In this document: in pieces, positions 44,110 to 55,660 of the stretch
How the letters are laid out: every line of letters starts with the position of its first letter
Numbering within the stretch: position 1 is the stretch's first letter
Assembly: GCA_016648135.1 (NCBI GenBank)
Contig: JADDOH010010086.1
Location: forward strand, 32,097-96,096
Direction: 5' to 3'
Origin: Agrypnia vestita
Lineage: Eukaryota > Arthropoda > Insecta > Trichoptera > Phryganeidae
DNA: 64,000 nt
Notes under the pieces: model-generated
Databases searched by the model: none
Told to the model about the DNA's origin: nothing
Seen by the model: only the letters and a program-made list of their open reading frames with translations
Translations under genes and position numbers: made by a program

Positions 44110-46680
44110 TAAAAATCGTGGTAATGGCCATGGCATTGGCTTTATTGAATAGATAATTTTATGCCATCAATGTTTAAATACGATTACGATACCACAATTT
44201 TCAAAATAAATCGTGCTTTTTATTTTGCAAACCAAACCGAGCACAAATCAGCTGTCAGCTGTCAAATTGGCTGTCGGCTGCCGATTCGGAAAACAAAATT
44301 TTTTTTTTTCAATAAAGGCCATGGCCACGACTTTTATATCATTTAAAGTTCTATGCCTCTAAAATAAACACCCTTTAAATACATATACCTACATACACGA
44401 AAAAAGTACGCCTTAAAATGTATTTTTTCCCAAACACGCATATTATTAAATGGTCCTTTTTAATTTACGGGTACCGCTGGTCACTGTTTCACATTATTCC
44501 TTATTATATCGGCAACACTGCAATGCACGCATGCCAATCTAAACCAATGACTGGGTACATTTCATTAAATAAATAGAAAAAAGACGGCAACCTTATCAAA
44601 AGAACTAAATAATGACAAAGTGCTGCCAATTTAGGTGAAAATTACAGCAGCGCCACCGAGGGCTCTCGTAAACAAGTACCTTTTAAGCTTATAATAAGTA
44701 CACTTGCCCTTTGACTCGAAAATTTCCTTTTTTTATTATTATTTGTTATTAAGACTTAATAAGATATTAAGAATTTACTGGCTATAATACTTTGCTAAAA
44801 TAATGATGAAAACTCTATTCAATACAACATTACGAATATTATGAGAAATAAATTACAAAAATTCATTATGTTTCTAGTATAAAAATAAATTATTATTTAG
44901 AAATTACATACTTACATTCGAAATTAAGTAGAATGCAATAAATTTTCTTATCATAAGGTTATAATTTTGTTGTTTTTATACATTTTAAAAGTAATAAACA
45001 ATATTAAAGAAAAAATAACATCAGTAAAATTACAAAGTGGTAACGTTTAAAAAATTAAAATAAAATAAAAACTTGTACTCAAGGTTAAATAAACTTAAAA
45101 AATGTGATATTAATAATATTCTTAATTCATGTACATACATTTTTTTACAAGTGTAATAAATAAAACTCAACCCATCAAAATACTAACAAGATATTCCATA
45201 ATATAAATTATTAACTAACGGGCCGACTTCAGAAGACACAAATTATTTATAAGTCAATGGAAATACATACATACATTCTTAGAATTTTATCAAACACACT
45301 TTATAATAATGATGAAGTCAAAATTTTATTTTATATCTACATGAGATTCTAAAGTAAATATGTAATTTTTCCTCAGATCAGAGGTTATGTTTTATTTCAA
45401 AATGGAAGCATTTGGAATCATTTTTATAAGGAATTCTTTTTGTATGTGATGTTTAATCAAATGAATGGAATATTACAGATTGGTACAGATTTATCAGAGA
45501 TATAACTTTACATTATAATTTTACATTGGCGGCATTACTGCTGCATAGCAAAGAATTAATTTAATGTAATGCTAGTATTCAAATAAAAAAGAAGAAGAAG
45601 AAGAATAAATAAGTGGTTTAAACAAAGTTAATTTATGTTAATTATAATTTTAATTTTAATTAAAAAATATTTATGTCGGTCACAATGATAATACAGTCTC
45701 TTAAATAAAATATTTAAAAAAAAACATTGTACTGTAGTTAATTTTTCATGACGATTGAAAATATTAAAAGTACGTAAATAAAAATGCATGCATAATTACG
45801 CAATTAGGCATAAAATACATGCATTAGGCGTAAAAAAAGAATCAGGAAGTTGTTATTTCAGGCAGCACAGCCTCTCCAATCAGGCATTCATAATAATAAC
45901 TCGAAAACTCCTAAGGATTTTATATTACTTATTATTTGTGATGAGTTTAATGATTACCATGTGTGTGATTGGATGATAGGTAACTGAGATTTAACCTTAG
46001 GAGGTTTAATTTTCAGTTTACCAATGATTGCTTGCCGAATTATGAATGCATAATTTGCCAATCATTGTTATAATCTAACACAAATCTCGCAATCACAGTT
46101 AAAATAACAGTTTAGATTATTATTATTTCTTACACATTCCAATAACGATACAATATTTACAAATTCATAACAGGCATCGCAATCAGACTTGTAATTATAA
46201 AATTTCGAAGTGTTGTTTGCTACTGGTAGTCAACTATTTAATAATAGTACATGTATGCATATTGTTATTGAGATGTTGAGTATCTTGAAGTATATATGAC
46301 AATCCCAACCATATTTCAATGACAATTAATTATTTTTTTATTCAGTTTGCTCGTACATTGCTAAGTTGCATTTAAATTATTTTAAAGACTTACAAATAGC
46401 AGCTAGTAATTAAATTTGAAAAGCAACATTATATGAGATTTTTACAGGTGACCTTTAATTAGACCAAAATAAATGATGTGGATTAATAGAAATATTCAAA
46501 TACAATTTAAAAAGAAAACTTTTGAATCTTGTTTTCTTTGTTGTATATGTTATTGCACGGTGAGAAACATAGACCGATGGAAAAATATTACATTAAAAAA
46601 CATTTTTATAACTCATTTTTAATTACAGAAAAACCCCGTTAATTCGAAATTCATCATAATTCGAAATTTTTAGAACACAA
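44110..46680. other. Very AT-rich spacer
   Basis: No gene was recognised. A GAAGAAGAAGAAG microsatellite lies at about 45591-45604. Confidence 0.4.
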
Positions 46681-46689
46681 GTCCCAAAA

Positions 46690-46836
46690 TGAGTAGCTTG
46701 TTAGTGTAGTGGTCGTAACATTCGCCTAGTGATCTGTAGTTCAGTAGTTCGAGCCCCATTCCAGGACACCAGCAAGTTAGTATTATTTTCATAACTTAAC
46801 TCACTTAGTTTGTGAATAGTAAGAATATTGATGTGA
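46690..46836 (+). repeat. SINE family A, diverged copy
   Basis: TGAGTAGCTTGTTAGTGTAG ... TCGCCTAGTGATC ... GTTCGAGCCCCATTCCAGG and the tail AATAGTAAGAATATTGATGT match the family A consensus in plus orientation, with more substitutions than the copies at 1 and 52001. Confidence 0.75.
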
Positions 46837-46839
46837 CAC

Positions 46840-49800
46840 ATAATTTATTTATTCCATGTTCGCATTACTATATAATTTTTTTTTCATTAATCCTGATAAT
46901 TTTTAATTCAAAATAATTTTTAAAACTTTACACCATAAAAATTTGAATTGATGAAGCCTTCCATAAAATTAAAGATAACTGTAAATATTTTCGATTACAG
47001 CCATCCAAACATGAAAAAAATATTTTGTTTTTTTGGGTACTTCAATATCGAGTACTTTAATATGTACTAGAAATTCTGCGATCTTTATGTTAGCAAAATA
47101 AATATTGGATTGTCAAAGCGATGTCTTAAAATATGCAAAATACATACATGTTTTTCATAAAATTAACGGCTGTTTTTGTTTTCTTGAATTTCGAATTAAC
47201 AAGGTTCTATTGTACTACACGTGTTTGTTTTCGTGGATATAATTCCGGAGTAATTAAAGTAGGTCTTCTTTACGCCTGTAGGAGTATCGAAGGACCAATC
47301 ACACTCATGTAAAGACATGTTAATTTTTAAAATAATACTTAAAATGAATGCATAGTAGAGATACAAAGAATTTATTAAATTTAAAATATATATATATATA
47401 CATATATATTTCAATTGTGTATGAATAATTAGGAATGCATTAAATCTAACTTTTTCGAATACTTAAAGCATTCAATCATAAATCATTACGTGATATTTTT
47501 TGTTAACGAAATAATATTTTATTCAAGAGTTTGTAACATTACAAATAATATTTTGCATATAATACTTACAATTTGTTTTGAATCGATAAATCAAGAATGT
47601 ACGGAGCTTCGATCAAAGGTAAAAAACCTATTTTAAAGAATATATTAATGCAAACAGTACGCAAATTTGAATATTTGGGAATCAAATGGGATCAAAGTAT
47701 TTTACCATATTCAATAACATTAAGTAAAGTGATCCATGATGCAGATGGATTTAATAATGGTTACATTTCACTTTTAAAATTAAAAATGATGGATCATTCT
47801 TTCATAATATAATATGGTGTCTCAAAATTTATAGATACACAGATAAATGGATATTTGTAACGGCAATATGATGTAGAAGAGTCAATAATGTTTTTTTTTT
47901 TTGAGTTTCGAGATTTAATACCATTATTTTTGATATACAAACATTTTAGCATGCACTTCCGGCTAGAATTTTGTAGCTACAAAAAATGTCATACATACTT
48001 GTTAAATGTCAAATTTATGTAACACTTTTTAAAAGTTCTCACGTTCGAAAACCCACAACGCTCACACGTTCACAAAATTATGTTCTCATTATTTTATTGT
48101 TTGAATACAGGCGGTATTCATTTTACAGAACTCCACTGTCGATCAATACTAAAAAAATCAAACATAATTTTTTTAATTCAATAAATAAATTATGCCAAAT
48201 GAATGAAAATTCGTTTTGGCTGTCTAGGCCATTAGTAAGTGAACTAGACAGCCGAAACAATTGTCAATTTATTAGAAAAAATTAAATTACAAAACCAAAA
48301 AAAATCCCGTTTGATTTATATAGTAGGTATGTTCTTTCATATCACTGTAGGAGATAAATGTCTTGTTTGTGAACTTTAATTTTTATGGCGGCTATCTAAA
48401 AATTTGAATTAATTATTATCAAAAAAATCATAGATACCCAATATCTATCTACACAAAATGTAATGCTGGGCAACTGGGATATAATTTAATTAATTCCTTT
48501 CTTCCTTCATATAACAACAATAGTACAATAGTACTAATTACCAACCTATAGTAAAACAGCATTACAGTGTCCTAGTATTCATATTTCTATTTGAAAAGTC
48601 TACCTTCACACAATAGTTCATATATGCACCTAATTCATAAAATTTATTTCAAATTTCACTATGCATAATATACAGGACGTTGAGATATTTTTTATTTATA
48701 GTGGTGTTAAATAAATACACTTGTACGACTCTACCAGTGGCAGATATGTTTGCCACCATTAACAATAATGATGTAATTGATTTCATTAGACAAGTTTTAA
48801 CCTGCAAACTACTTAGATATGAAAATTTGTTTACTTGTAATTAGAATGATAACTTATATTTCTGCATGTCTATAGGGTGGGCATGGAATCTGTGGTGATG
48901 GTTGTCTGACCCCCACTCCATACTATTCAGTCGTCATACCGCTATGGACTAGAAAACATCGCATGTTGGATGGAACGAAAAATATGGAAATGCGGCAGAT
49001 GTTAATTCTCTTTGATACGTAAACATGCTAAACAGCTTTCGTAAACCAATACTTCGAAGATGAGGAATCGATGAGGAATCAACAGGGTAAGTGTATAGTT
49101 CCAGCATGTCAGGGTTACAGCTGGAGCTTTACCGGTTGCAGTTCGAATGTTATTCCCCAGTCAGCTAATTTTACACTTTTGTGATGACAATACATAGACA
49201 TTTCAAAATGGCATACTTTTCAATACCTAACACTAACAAAAAAATTGATGGAGTATTGTTTTATTTATAACCATCCATTTCCCGTGGATCACCCTATATC
49301 ACTTGTAAAACGTTAGTAAAATATGTTTATAAAATTACATTTTTCAGTGTATCTAAAATTTTTATAACATCGTGTATAATTTAATTAAAATACTTTTGTA
49401 ATTTTAAAATAACAGACTTGAAAACCAATTTTGTTTAAAAAAGATTAATTTAAAATACCGCCCAAACACAAATACCGAAAGCTGTAACCATTTATAAATC
49501 TTAACTTAACAAATACAACATAAAATCTTGGCGAACAAGCAAATAAGAGAGTGGTAATGTAAAATAAGTTATATATACATTTAAATAAATAAAGCTTAAG
49601 TAAAATAAAAGTATCACTTAACAGATGAAATCACACAACCAAATGTTCTCACTTAAAATTCTAATCTCAATTTCAACAATCGTCATTCTACATAAAAACA
49701 TTCTGCATTACAAAAATTAAAATGTCATTTGTTCAACAAGATGTTAGCTACAAGCAAGATTGAGTCATGCTTACAAATAAATATAAGAGAACATAATATA

Positions 49801-50380
49801 GTTTGGGGTCATGCAGTCAAGTTGGAAATAGCACAGTTGTAAGTCGGGAAAAAAGGTGTAAAAATAGAGTGCAGGCATGCAAAATTACTAAAGCCGTTTA
49901 CGCGCACCCAAATTGAATACATCAATTTGTAACACTATTTAAAATAATATAGAAAAGTTAATCATGTCTTTAAATAATATGTTTAGATCAAGTCACCATT
50001 ATTATTAATGGCACGAGTATAGACAGTAAATTTTACTGAATGACCTCTAAGATCAAATTTGTTATTAAATGCTAAGAATGTATCATTAAACAAGAGTCAC
50101 AAAAAAACAAGTATGTACGTTGTAAGACTATTTTTGTTTAACAAATGGTACATAAGACATTTATCAGGCGGCCATTTTTGGAAACAGTTGATGCCCGAGA
50201 CATCACGAGAATGATTGAAATGTTTTAAATTTGGAAAATAATGACTACAAACTTGTAGCAAATAGAAGCGATCTATACACAGAGATTTTTTTAAAGACTC
50301 TTAAATTCAGGAATGACTAGTAATAAGAAATTTGGAGTTAATGATTGTGTTTTGGGAAGGCAGAATTTCACAATGCAAAT
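46840..50380. other. Very AT-rich spacer, possible 3' region of RalGAP alpha
   Basis: No exon was recognised. A 71-codon plus frame at 47597-47812 has no identifiable features. A (TA)n tract lies near 47386-47409. Confidence 0.35.
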
Positions 50381-50383
50381 TAC

Positions 50384-51022
50384 GGGGTTACACCACCCCG
50401 GGAGCCTGAAATTTAATTAGAAATTGGAAATTTTTTTACAAGGAGGTGGTGATCTTTTATTAATATTTTATGATTGGCACTTAGTGAATTATATACCAAA
50501 CTATTGATTTATTGGGAAATTTAAAAAAAAATTACCATGCCATGTTCATTCCTGTGGAGCTCCTCCGCCATGACTGAGATGCAACTTTCCTTGGCGCACG
50601 TTTGTCCGAGACGGAAAAGAAGGTTGTGTACTTACTCAGAACTGAAATATCTATAATCTAGCATATTTGATTTAGAAAAAAACATATTTTGTATAATTGG
50701 GAGCAGTATTTTATAAAATTCCCTTACATTTTTTTTACAAACTATTGTTATTGACAAATCGGTTTAAAAATCTGTAAGGCTACGTTGTAGATTTTCATTT
50801 CTAAACGAGTACATGACCTCCTTATTTGTCTTGGACAAACGTGCACCGGGGAAAGTTGCTTGTCAGTCACGGAGTAGGAGTTCTACGGAAATAGACACAA
50901 CACAGCCATTTTGTTAATAATGTTTAATTAATTATTATTATTTATCTAAATTAAAAAAAAATCAATCGCCTCTTTGTACAAAATCACCCAAATATTTCTA
51001 TCTAAATTTCAGGCTCCCAGGG
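50384..51022. mobile_element. Long-TIR MITE (~640 bp)
   Basis: The outer ends GGGAGCCTGAAATTTA (50400-50415) and TAAATTTCAGGCTCCC (51003-51018) are perfectly inverted. Arms of about 250 bp follow, for example CTTGGCGCACGTTTGTCCGA near 50590 and its inverted counterpart near 50830-50850 (TCTTGGACAAACGTGCACCG). The centre is noncoding. A half copy lies at 24058-24292. It sits about 100 bp beyond the RalGAP stop codon, so it may be part of that transcript's 3' UTR. Confidence 0.75.
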
Positions 51023-51127
51023 TATATCGCTTAAATGAATATTTAAAGAACCGATTAAATAATTATTTAATAAGATCCCAAAGTACGCATGCCGGTAATA
51101 TATACCGTAAGACGAGTGTGCTGAGAT

Positions 51128-51429
51128 TTAACGGTGCCTTCGAGTGGAAGGCAAGGTCGGACTGTGCGGCGGTGTAATGCTGCCAGTATTCTGTTGCTGA
51201 CCACTCTGCCTGTCGGCCTGCAGGATCTGCTTGTCCGCAGCGTGAGAGGGCCTCTTGAACGGTCCGAGCCTCTTGTGTGGGCGCGGAGAGAAGCCGTGCT
51301 GCGCCGCCGTCTGGAGGGAGACTTCGTGAGCTGTTGCTGTTACGACGGAATGGTTGATCCAGTTGGTGATGTTTCGGTTTTGGGCCGACGTGCTGCCGTG
51401 GTCTAACAAAGCTGCGGCCAGAGTGGATT
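51128..51429 (-). CDS. RALGAPA1: RalGAP alpha subunit, last coding exon
   Basis: After the acceptor TTTTTCTCTCAG| the exon supplies two bases to finish a Glu codon. It encodes STLAAALLDHGSTSAQNRN, then a helical, Gln/His-rich tail ending HSPTLPSTRRHR and TAA at 51128. Length (302 nt) and phase match the donor of the preceding exon. This is the divergent C-terminal extension after the GAP domain, so identification depends on the upstream exons. Confidence 0.8.
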
Positions 51430-51704
51430 CTGAGAGAAAAATAAATGCTTTGGTCTTTCAACAGATAGCTGGAACTAGTATTGCACAACAATTGTACTGT
51501 ATGGAGGTAACAAATTTTAAAAATAAATAGCTTTTTATAAAACCTGGTTTGAACTGTTAAGACCCAAAATTCTGGTGATACTTGAAAATGTGTAGAAGTA
51601 GCTCGAGTTCACAGTGCAGATTTAAAATTGAATATCGATATAAAAGTCGAGTGGCAATTCCAAAAAAATAATTAAAAATAAGCAAAACCTAAGAAACGTT
51701 TATA

Positions 51705-52374
51705 CAGGTGTCACATAGCTAATAGCAAGAATTTCGGGAGTGTCTTCTTCCCTCAATTTTGAATCGAAAATATTCTTTACACTTTGGGTGAAATGTCGAC
51801 AGTTACGTAGATAAGCGACATCATAATTTGCATTGTAAAACGTTGGTCTACGACAACAGTAATTTATATGGAATAATTAAAATTCATTCGCTTTAATACA
51901 AGTCAAATAAAATGAAAAAATCTTACAAAAATTATTTTTTATATTTCTGCAAGGTTTTAATTTTTTTTTTAAATAGAGATGCGAACACGGAATACGTGTC
52001 ACATCAATATTCTTACTATTTTCAAACTAAGCTAAACGCTTGTGATATGAAAATAGGACTAACTTGCTAGTCTGAGGTGAGGTTCGAACCCGCGACCTTT
52101 GGATCACGAGGCGAGGGTACTAACCACAAGACCAACAAGCTACTCAGTTTGACTTGTATCTAAGTGAATGAATTTTTAATATTAATATATAAATTATTTT
52201 CATGACGTATAATGTTTTACAAATGATAAACGAGAAATATTTAAAAAAAAATATGCAAGATTTGATGTCGCTTATCTCCGTAACTGTTGACATTTCAACC
52301 AAATTTAATGAATATTTTCTATTCAAAATTGAATGAAAAAGATTCCCACACTTGTTACGAGATACCCTCTGTAT
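51705..52374. mobile_element. Long-arm MITE with a SINE inserted, in last RalGAP intron
   Basis: The left arm (about 51705-51838: CTCAATTTTGAATCGAAAAT ... GAAATGTCGACAGTTACG ... AAGCGACATCA) is the inverted counterpart of the right arm (52262-52374: GATGTCGCTTATCTCCGTAA ... TTCAAAATTGAATGA). The SINE at 52001-52146 lies between them. No transposase is present. A sister copy is at 54413-54895. Confidence 0.75.
52001..52146 (-). repeat. tRNA-derived SINE, family A, copy 2
   Basis: 146 bp, nearly identical to 1-146 (for example ACTTGCTAG versus ACTTCCTAG), in the same orientation. It has the A-box, the B-box (GGTTCGAACCTCA type) and the shared body. Its close match to the first copy suggests a relatively young family. 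Confidence 0.85.
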
Positions 52375-52439
52375 TTCGATTTAGTTTTATTCTTCCCTGA
52401 AAAAAGAATAGACAACGTTCTGAAACCAGTTGGCGTTAA

Positions 52440-52625
52440 ATAATGAACCAAATACCATATATTGCCAAAGATATAGATCTTATAGAGAGGGTACAGAAAC
52501 GAATCACAAAAATTCCAAGAGCTTTAAAAGACCTGCACCATGAAGACATTGAGGAATTAAAATAACCAAAATAAAGAAGAGAAAGGGGTGACTTGATTGA
52601 AATTTTCAAAATTTTATCTGGAAAA
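52440..52625 (+). pseudogene. LINE C-terminal fragment in RalGAP intron
   Basis: Translation gives AKDIDLIERVQKRITKIPRA, then LKDLHHEDIEELK, a stop, and REKGDLIEIFKILSG. This matches the LINE tail KDIxxIExVQRRxTKxIPxLKxLxYEERL ... RRxRGDLIExYKILxG. The nonsense codon and missing domains mark it as dead. It is antisense to the host gene. Confidence 0.7.
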
Positions 52626-52966
52626 AACTGTTTTTTTTATTTTACTTGAATCAGAGCTTATATGATTTTATATAGCTTGAATAAATTTTTGACAGTTGGA
52701 GATTTACTTTGTAATTTATGAATGTGATATATCTCAAATAAATAATTTCAAATTTTCTATAATAAAAATAAAAAGCAGAATGCAAGTCAAGATCTTGTAA
52801 AAAGAGAAAAGTGCTATTTTGTAAAAATCCGTGTGGCAGGGAACGGGAGATGGATTTTTTGGTATAAAGTGTGGGTAAAGTACAAAAAACCATTCAGATA
52901 TTCCATGAATAACCCAAACCCACGATAAAAAAATAAAACAAAGTGTACATACATTAACCAACATAC

Positions 52967-53222
52967 CTTGTTTTGGCTGCCGTTGGGCTGTCGCGGGCAG
53001 CGGGGAGTACACCTTTCCTATGAATTGTTCAAAAGTGGTGGACTCTTTGTGCTGCGAGACGACGGCATCCAGACTGCGCGCTCGTTCTGAATAAGCGTGC
53101 TGGTAGAAGGTCATCGTGGCACGGATAGCCCGGCCGGCGTTGAAGGCCGTGGCTCTGACGAGACCGGCGGCGGTGCGCAGCGGCAGAACGCACTCGTCAA
53201 ACAGAGGACCAAACATGGGAAC
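52967..53222 (-). CDS. RALGAPA1: RalGAP alpha subunit, GAP domain end
   Basis: A 256-nt exon between the acceptor ATTCATCCAG| and the donor CAAG|GTATGT. It encodes VPMFGPLFDECVLPLR, LVRATAFNAGRAIRATM, FYQHAYSERARSLDAVVSQH and TTFEQFIGKVYSPLPA. These match the RALGAPA signature FFGPLFDGxxV ... VRATxINASRAxxxLxPLYQ ... TTFEDFAAQVFSP. It enters in phase 0 and leaves one base, consistent with both neighbours. Confidence 0.92.
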
Positions 53223-53433
53223 CTGGATGAATGATGCGCATTTTAAAAACTGTATTCCTATACCATTTGGTAATGAATGATGCGTAAACACTAGCTGATG
53301 GCAGTCTTTTAAAATGTTCACAAATACATAAAAATAATGTTGACATCACAGAGTATAAAAATTTACAGAGATGGACTTTCCGTTCGCGGGGTTGGGTCAC
53401 AGCGGAAGAATGTCCTTCCTCGTGTACGTCTAA

Positions 53434-53564
53434 GGGCCGATTGCATCAACTTGGTTTGTAGATCTATAGATTAAATCTTTGGTTTAATCCGTCGTTTTTT
53501 ACATTTTTCACCCGTCAAACAACCCGTGAAAGATGACTATAAATCGAGTAGGTGCAACCGGCCC
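53434..53564. mobile_element. TAA-target foldback MITE, second subfamily
   Basis: The ends GGGCCGATTGCA and TGCAACCGGCCC are inverted with one mismatch. TAA flanks both sides (53431-53433 and 53565-53567). The ends and target site resemble the GGCCCGGTTGTTTCAA elements, but the interior differs. It lies in a RalGAP intron. Confidence 0.75.
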
Positions 53565-54173
53565 TAAGACGCTTTGTACTGCAATCAAAGTATTTATTCT
53601 TTCATAATTAAATCCCCTAGTAAACAAAACGTATTGTATACAATGGACGCTTTTTTTAATTCCAAACTGAGATTTATACTTTTTAAGAGTACATATTTAC
53701 TTTGGTCTTTTCATTACAGTTTCAAAATCAACGTTTCTCATAATTGGAACAAGCTGTGGCACCAGGTTGTGTACTAAGAAATTTAAATTAGTTAATTTCT
53801 ATATATTTTGGAGGTTTGCGGTGGTCAACCTTATAATAATAATTTCGTTGTCTATCTATCTGTAACTTCCTGCAACGTCTGTAACTTTTTTATTGTCTTT
53901 TTTTTATAAATAAATAGATACTCATTCTTAAGGACCCAGTGAGTAACATAGACGAAATTCCCCCTCCCCCTTTGACCCACCCGCTCCCCACAATACAATT
54001 TTCTATACAAATCTACACCATTTGACAGGTCATACCCAAATTTTGCATACTTAGTCTTTAGGAACTGAAATGTAAAAGTACGTCATTTTTGACGGATAAC
54101 AGCTGGTTTGTTAATAAAAAGAAAGCATTTAGGTTTTGCGTTTTAAAGTAATATGAGAGCTGGTATAACTTAC

Positions 54174-54332
54174 GTCTGTTTTCCTCGACATGGTGCAGCG
54201 CACGAGTTGTCCGGGCAGAGGGTACAGCACGATAAGAACATCGCAGAACTGTGTCGGGAGTGTGTCCCGGCGATACGGGCGCCAGTGTTCACTCCACACA
54301 ATGTGCACTTCGTCATTACCCAGATGACGAGT
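54174..54332 (-). CDS. RALGAPA1: RalGAP alpha subunit, catalytic Asn-thumb exon
   Basis: Exactly 53 codons in phase 0 between acceptor TTTTATAG| and donor GAC|GTAAGT. The sequence [20 protein letters not shown] continues as [20 protein letters not shown]. The GND triplet holds the conserved asparagine thumb that completes the active site in Rap/Ral-GAP proteins. The HIVWSEH...YRR...IPTEFGDVLIVIYP pattern is specific to the RalGAP alpha/TSC2-like group. The protein pairs with a beta subunit to stimulate GTP hydrolysis by Ral GTPases. Confidence 0.95.
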
Positions 54333-54412
54333 CTATAAAAATAATATAAGCGTACAGTGTGGAAAATCATAAATCATAAAGAGCCTATAACAAAACTGTC
54401 TGTTTATTATAT

Positions 54413-54895
54413 AGTGTTTCGTACTAGTAGCAAAAATTTCAGGAGTCTTCTTCATTCAACTTCAAATAGGAAATATTCTTTACACTTTGGATGAAATGTC
54501 GACAGTTGCGGAGACAAGGGAAATCAGGGATTACAGTTTTTTCAATATATCTATCTGGCTTATTGTTTGTAAAAATCATGAAAGTAATTTGTATCAAATA
54601 TTAAAAATTTATTTGCCTTGATACCTACAAGTCAAACAAAATTATTAAAACGTTGCAGAAATTTGAAATTTTTTTTTTGTAAGGTTGTCGTTTTATTTGA
54701 CTTTTAATAAAGATAATAAATTGTTATTATTCAATATAAGTTACTATAGTGATAGTACAATATTTTAAAGAAAATAAGTCAGAAATATTGAAAAAAATGC
54801 AAGCTTTGATGTCGCTTAACTATGTTTGACATCGCACCCAAAATATAAAGAATATTTTCTATTCAAAATTGAATGAAGACCCCCTGTAAATTGCT
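54413..54895. mobile_element. Long-arm MITE, sister of 51705-52374
   Basis: The left arm (GAAATATTCTTTACACTTTG GATGAAATGTCGACAGTTGC) and right arm (TGATGTCGCTTAACTATG ... TTCTATTCAAAATTGAATGA) are inverted counterparts, as in the copy at 51705-52374 but without the SINE. Another MITE begins at 54902, six bases beyond its right end. Confidence 0.7.
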
Positions 54896-54901
54896 CCCTA
54901 A

Positions 54902-55046
54902 AGCCCGGTTGTTTCAAGTTCGATCAAAGTAAGCAGTCGATCAAAGCATAGATTTTTACGAAAACAGATCGTCTGATTGGTGGAGAACGTAAAAATCTAT
55001 GCTTTAAAAGAACGCTTACTTTAATCCAACTTGAAACAACCGGCCC
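54902..55046. mobile_element. TAA-target foldback MITE, copy 2
   Basis: 145 bp, closely related to 30413-30556. Its ends are AGCCCGGTTGTTTCAAG and CTTGAAACAACCGGCCC, flanked by TAA (54899-54901 and 55047-55049). The two copies share the central GATCGTCTGATTGGTGGAGA unchanged. Confidence 0.85.
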
Positions 55047-55071
55047 TAAGTGCGATTTATACATTAGATAC

Positions 55072-55227
55072 CTTGTTATGAATTGCTTCTGGAGTGTTGG
55101 AGGGCATCCGTGTTGCCACGTGGAATAAAGCTTCCAGAGTGAGTGTTGCTATGTAGGGGGCACTGACACCTCCGGATCCACCCTTTTGTAGACCGCCCAG
55201 GAAACCATTATGCGATTCCAGCTCAAC
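55072..55227 (-). CDS. RALGAPA1: RalGAP alpha subunit, GAP domain exon
   Basis: 52 codons in phase 0 between acceptor TTTCTTTAAG| and donor AACAAG|GTATCT. It encodes VELESHNGFLGGLQKGGSGG and VSAPYIATLTLEALFHVATR followed by MPSNTPEAIHNK. It corresponds to the family segment HxGFxGGLQ ... TPYxATxxxExIFHVSTRMP. Its donor lies only 22 bp from the 3' flanking TAA of the MITE at 54902-55046, so that insertion just spared the splice site. Confidence 0.94.
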
Positions 55228-55312
55228 CTTAAAGAAATATCACAAAAATTATATTTATACAATTTTTTGCAACTGTTTGCTTATTCTGTAAACTTTTTGA
55301 AAGAGCACTCAC

Positions 55313-55439
55313 CTCCCAAGCGAGGGCTGCGAGGAATGCTTCATACGCTGGACTTCCACTCCTGTTGGAGAGGATGGCGTTTCGGTCTTCTTGACCTCGG
55401 GCAACGTAAATCACCGCCACCTTGTGAGTCTCTCGACAT
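55313..55439 (-). CDS. RALGAPA1: RalGAP alpha subunit, first GAP-domain exon in window
   Basis: After acceptor ATTATTTAG| one base completes a codon, then [20 protein letters not shown] and [20 protein letters not shown] plus WE run to donor GGGAG|GTGAGT. This matches RETHKIAVFYxxxGQEDxxSIL ... YExFxxxLGWEV at the start of the Rap/RalGAP domain. The large N-terminal part of the protein (usually well over 1500 residues) must be encoded beyond the BEL retrotransposon at 55661, outside the window. Confidence 0.93.
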
Positions 55440-55660
55440 CTAAATAATAAAATATATTAAGACATATTTTTTGAATCAGAAATTAACCAGTCGTATGCCG
55501 CCCGTAAGTAGCGCGGAATGTACGCTGTCTCGCAATCTCGCATACGATTGCTGTTTTATAAACACTTTTTGTGATGGTTATATTATGTAAAAATCAACAA
55601 TAATCGCTAAGAAGTTGCAGTCTCTGGTTTCTCAATATACGGATTTCAATAATTACTTAT

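Noticed and set aside
51134..51491. Overlapping frames of 90 and 142 codons at the RalGAP last exon
   Set aside because: The exon frame set by splice phase is the minus-strand one ending at 51128. The others are shadows.
52070..52142. A functional tRNA gene on the minus strand
   Set aside because: It is the head of a 146-bp repeat with a near-identical copy at the window start, so SINE is the better explanation.
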